From Pseudomonadota bacterium (GTDB lineage Bacteria > Pseudomonadota > Alphaproteobacteria > Azospirillales > Azospirillaceae), in contig JAEYOB010000257.1 in NCBI GenBank assembly GCA_023412175.1, forward strand, positions 1 through 7,070: 7,070 nucleotides of DNA, written 5' to 3'. Every line of letters starts with the position of its first letter. The stretch's first letter is position 1. The notes under the pieces were generated by a model, which was given only the letters and a program-made list of their open reading frames with translations, was not told where the DNA came from and did no database searches. Made by a program: the position numbers and the translations under genes. Positions 6,395 to 7,070 of this stretch are shown piece by piece.

Positions 6395-7070
6395 GCCCAT
6401 TCCGTTGCCGAGCGCCCGGCCGCGCGCCGCCCGTTCACGCCGGGTGGTTTCGGCGGTGAGCACCTCCGCTCCCGCCTTCAGCTCCGCCACCTGGATTGCC
6501 CTGGCGGGGTCACGGGCGAACAGGGACGCGAGCGCCTGGGTCGCGGTCAGCCGCTGCGCCAGATCCTCCGGCGAGAGGCCGCGGGCACGCAGGGTGGCGT
6601 CCTTTCGGGAACCCGGATCCACGGGCGCGTAGAACGGCTGCACCGGGGCTGCCCGCGTCGGCGGAGCAACCGGCCCGCCTGCGGCGCCTGCGGCCGCTCC
6701 GACAGTCGCCGGATTCTCGATGGCGGCGGCTGCGACGCGGGCGGCGGGACCTGCATGAGCAGTGTGAGGGACGGGCGCCTCATCGGCGACGGCAAGAGAA
6801 ACCGTGCCGCGCACCGCGTCGACGCTCCGAACCGACGCGAGGGGCATGCCCAACCCTTCCATCTGGGCGGCGAAGTCGGTGGTGGGCCGCTGCGAGCGTT
6901 CGCCGGCGCCGACCACCACGGCGTTCGGATCGAAGCGCACCTCGACAACGCCGGCCTCGGCCGCCCGTGGCGGCATCTGCTGCCTGCGTTGAACCGCCTC
7001 CTGGCCCAGCGAATAGTGCACGTCGCCGCGGCGGGCGGCGCGGGCCCGATAGACGGCCCCGGCGTGGTGG
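6392..7070 (-). CDS. Unrecognised protein, C-terminal 226 residues (5' end outside window)
   Basis: An open frame enters from the right edge and ends at TGA 6394-6392. A GTG at 7021 could be taken as a start, but the frame stays open upstream of it (HHAGAVYRARAARRGD precedes) and no Shine-Dalgarno is visible there, so I treat the gene as 5'-truncated. Visible parts: HYSLG at 7004-7018; a mixed region with FDPNAVVVGAGERS and a later SVDAVRGTVSLAV; a long Ala/Gly/Pro linker (about residues 95-155 counted from GTG 7021) including AAAGAAGGPVAPP; and a charged helical tail around GLSPEDLAQRLTATQALASL. No catalytic motif, signal peptide or membrane segment is evident. The stop is 2 bp before the giant gene's ATG, so the two are probably cotranscribed and perhaps translationally coupled. 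Sharing the [QH][FY]SLG motif with the giant protein hints at the same processing or delivery route, which is inference. I do not recognise the family. Confidence 0.8.
   Translation of the reverse strand, partial: HHAGAVYRARAARRGDVHYSLGQEAVQRRQQMPPRAAEAGVVEVRFDPNAVVVGAGERSQRPTTDFAAQMEGLGMPLASVRSVDAVRGTVSLAVADEAPVPHTAHAGPAARVAAAAIENPATVGAAAGAAGGPVAPPTRAAPVQPFYAPVDPGSRKDATLRARGLSPEDLAQRLTATQALASLFARDPARAIQVAELKAGAEVLTAETTRRERAARGRALGNGMG

Noticed and set aside
1..7070. tRNA, rRNA, CRISPR, insertion sequence or integrase genes
   Set aside because: No cloverleaf-like segment, regular repeat-spacer pattern, terminal inverted repeats or recombinase motifs were seen; practically the whole window is occupied by the two coding frames.

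Overview
The window is one piece of a very GC-rich genome (roughly 70% G+C by eye, with strong G/C preference at third codon positions). That suggests a high-GC proteobacterium or one of its phages or conjugative elements. Host and element type cannot be fixed from this sequence alone. All supported coding is on the minus strand and both genes are cut by the window edges.

Reading the minus strand: a first gene (7070 to 6392, 5' end outside the window) ends in TGA. Two bases later a second, giant gene starts (ATG at 6389) and stays open to the left edge. I translated it codon by codon and found no stop in 2,129 codons. Because it has no stop inside the window, a search for complete ORFs misses it, and the window fills instead with shadow ORFs on both strands. 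There is no untranslated stretch longer than about 2 bp between genes and no RNA gene, CRISPR array, insertion sequence or integrase.

The giant product looks like a 'large polyvalent protein': a multidomain polypeptide of the kind carried by phages and conjugative elements and thought to enter the recipient cell with the DNA. In order it has: an unrecognised N-terminal part (residues 1-690); a zincin-type metallopeptidase-like domain with HEAVH (836-840); a second one with HELVH (1086-1090); a helical module ending in GKPVP (1240-1300); a small accessory-type domain (1460-1508); a coiled coil (1512-1573); a possible fusion joint (about 1600-1645); a glycine-rich hydrophobic segment (1757-1773); and an Ala-rich helical C-terminal part with a repeated VQFSTG element, continuing out of the window.

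The points most worth a second look are: two similar metallopeptidase domains in tandem; a short [QH][FY][SG][LT]G motif at module borders in both genes; and a stretch inside the giant frame (1464-1567) that looks like an old gene boundary (hairpin, TATAGT, Shine-Dalgarno and in-frame ATG). Functions beyond domain resemblance are inference.
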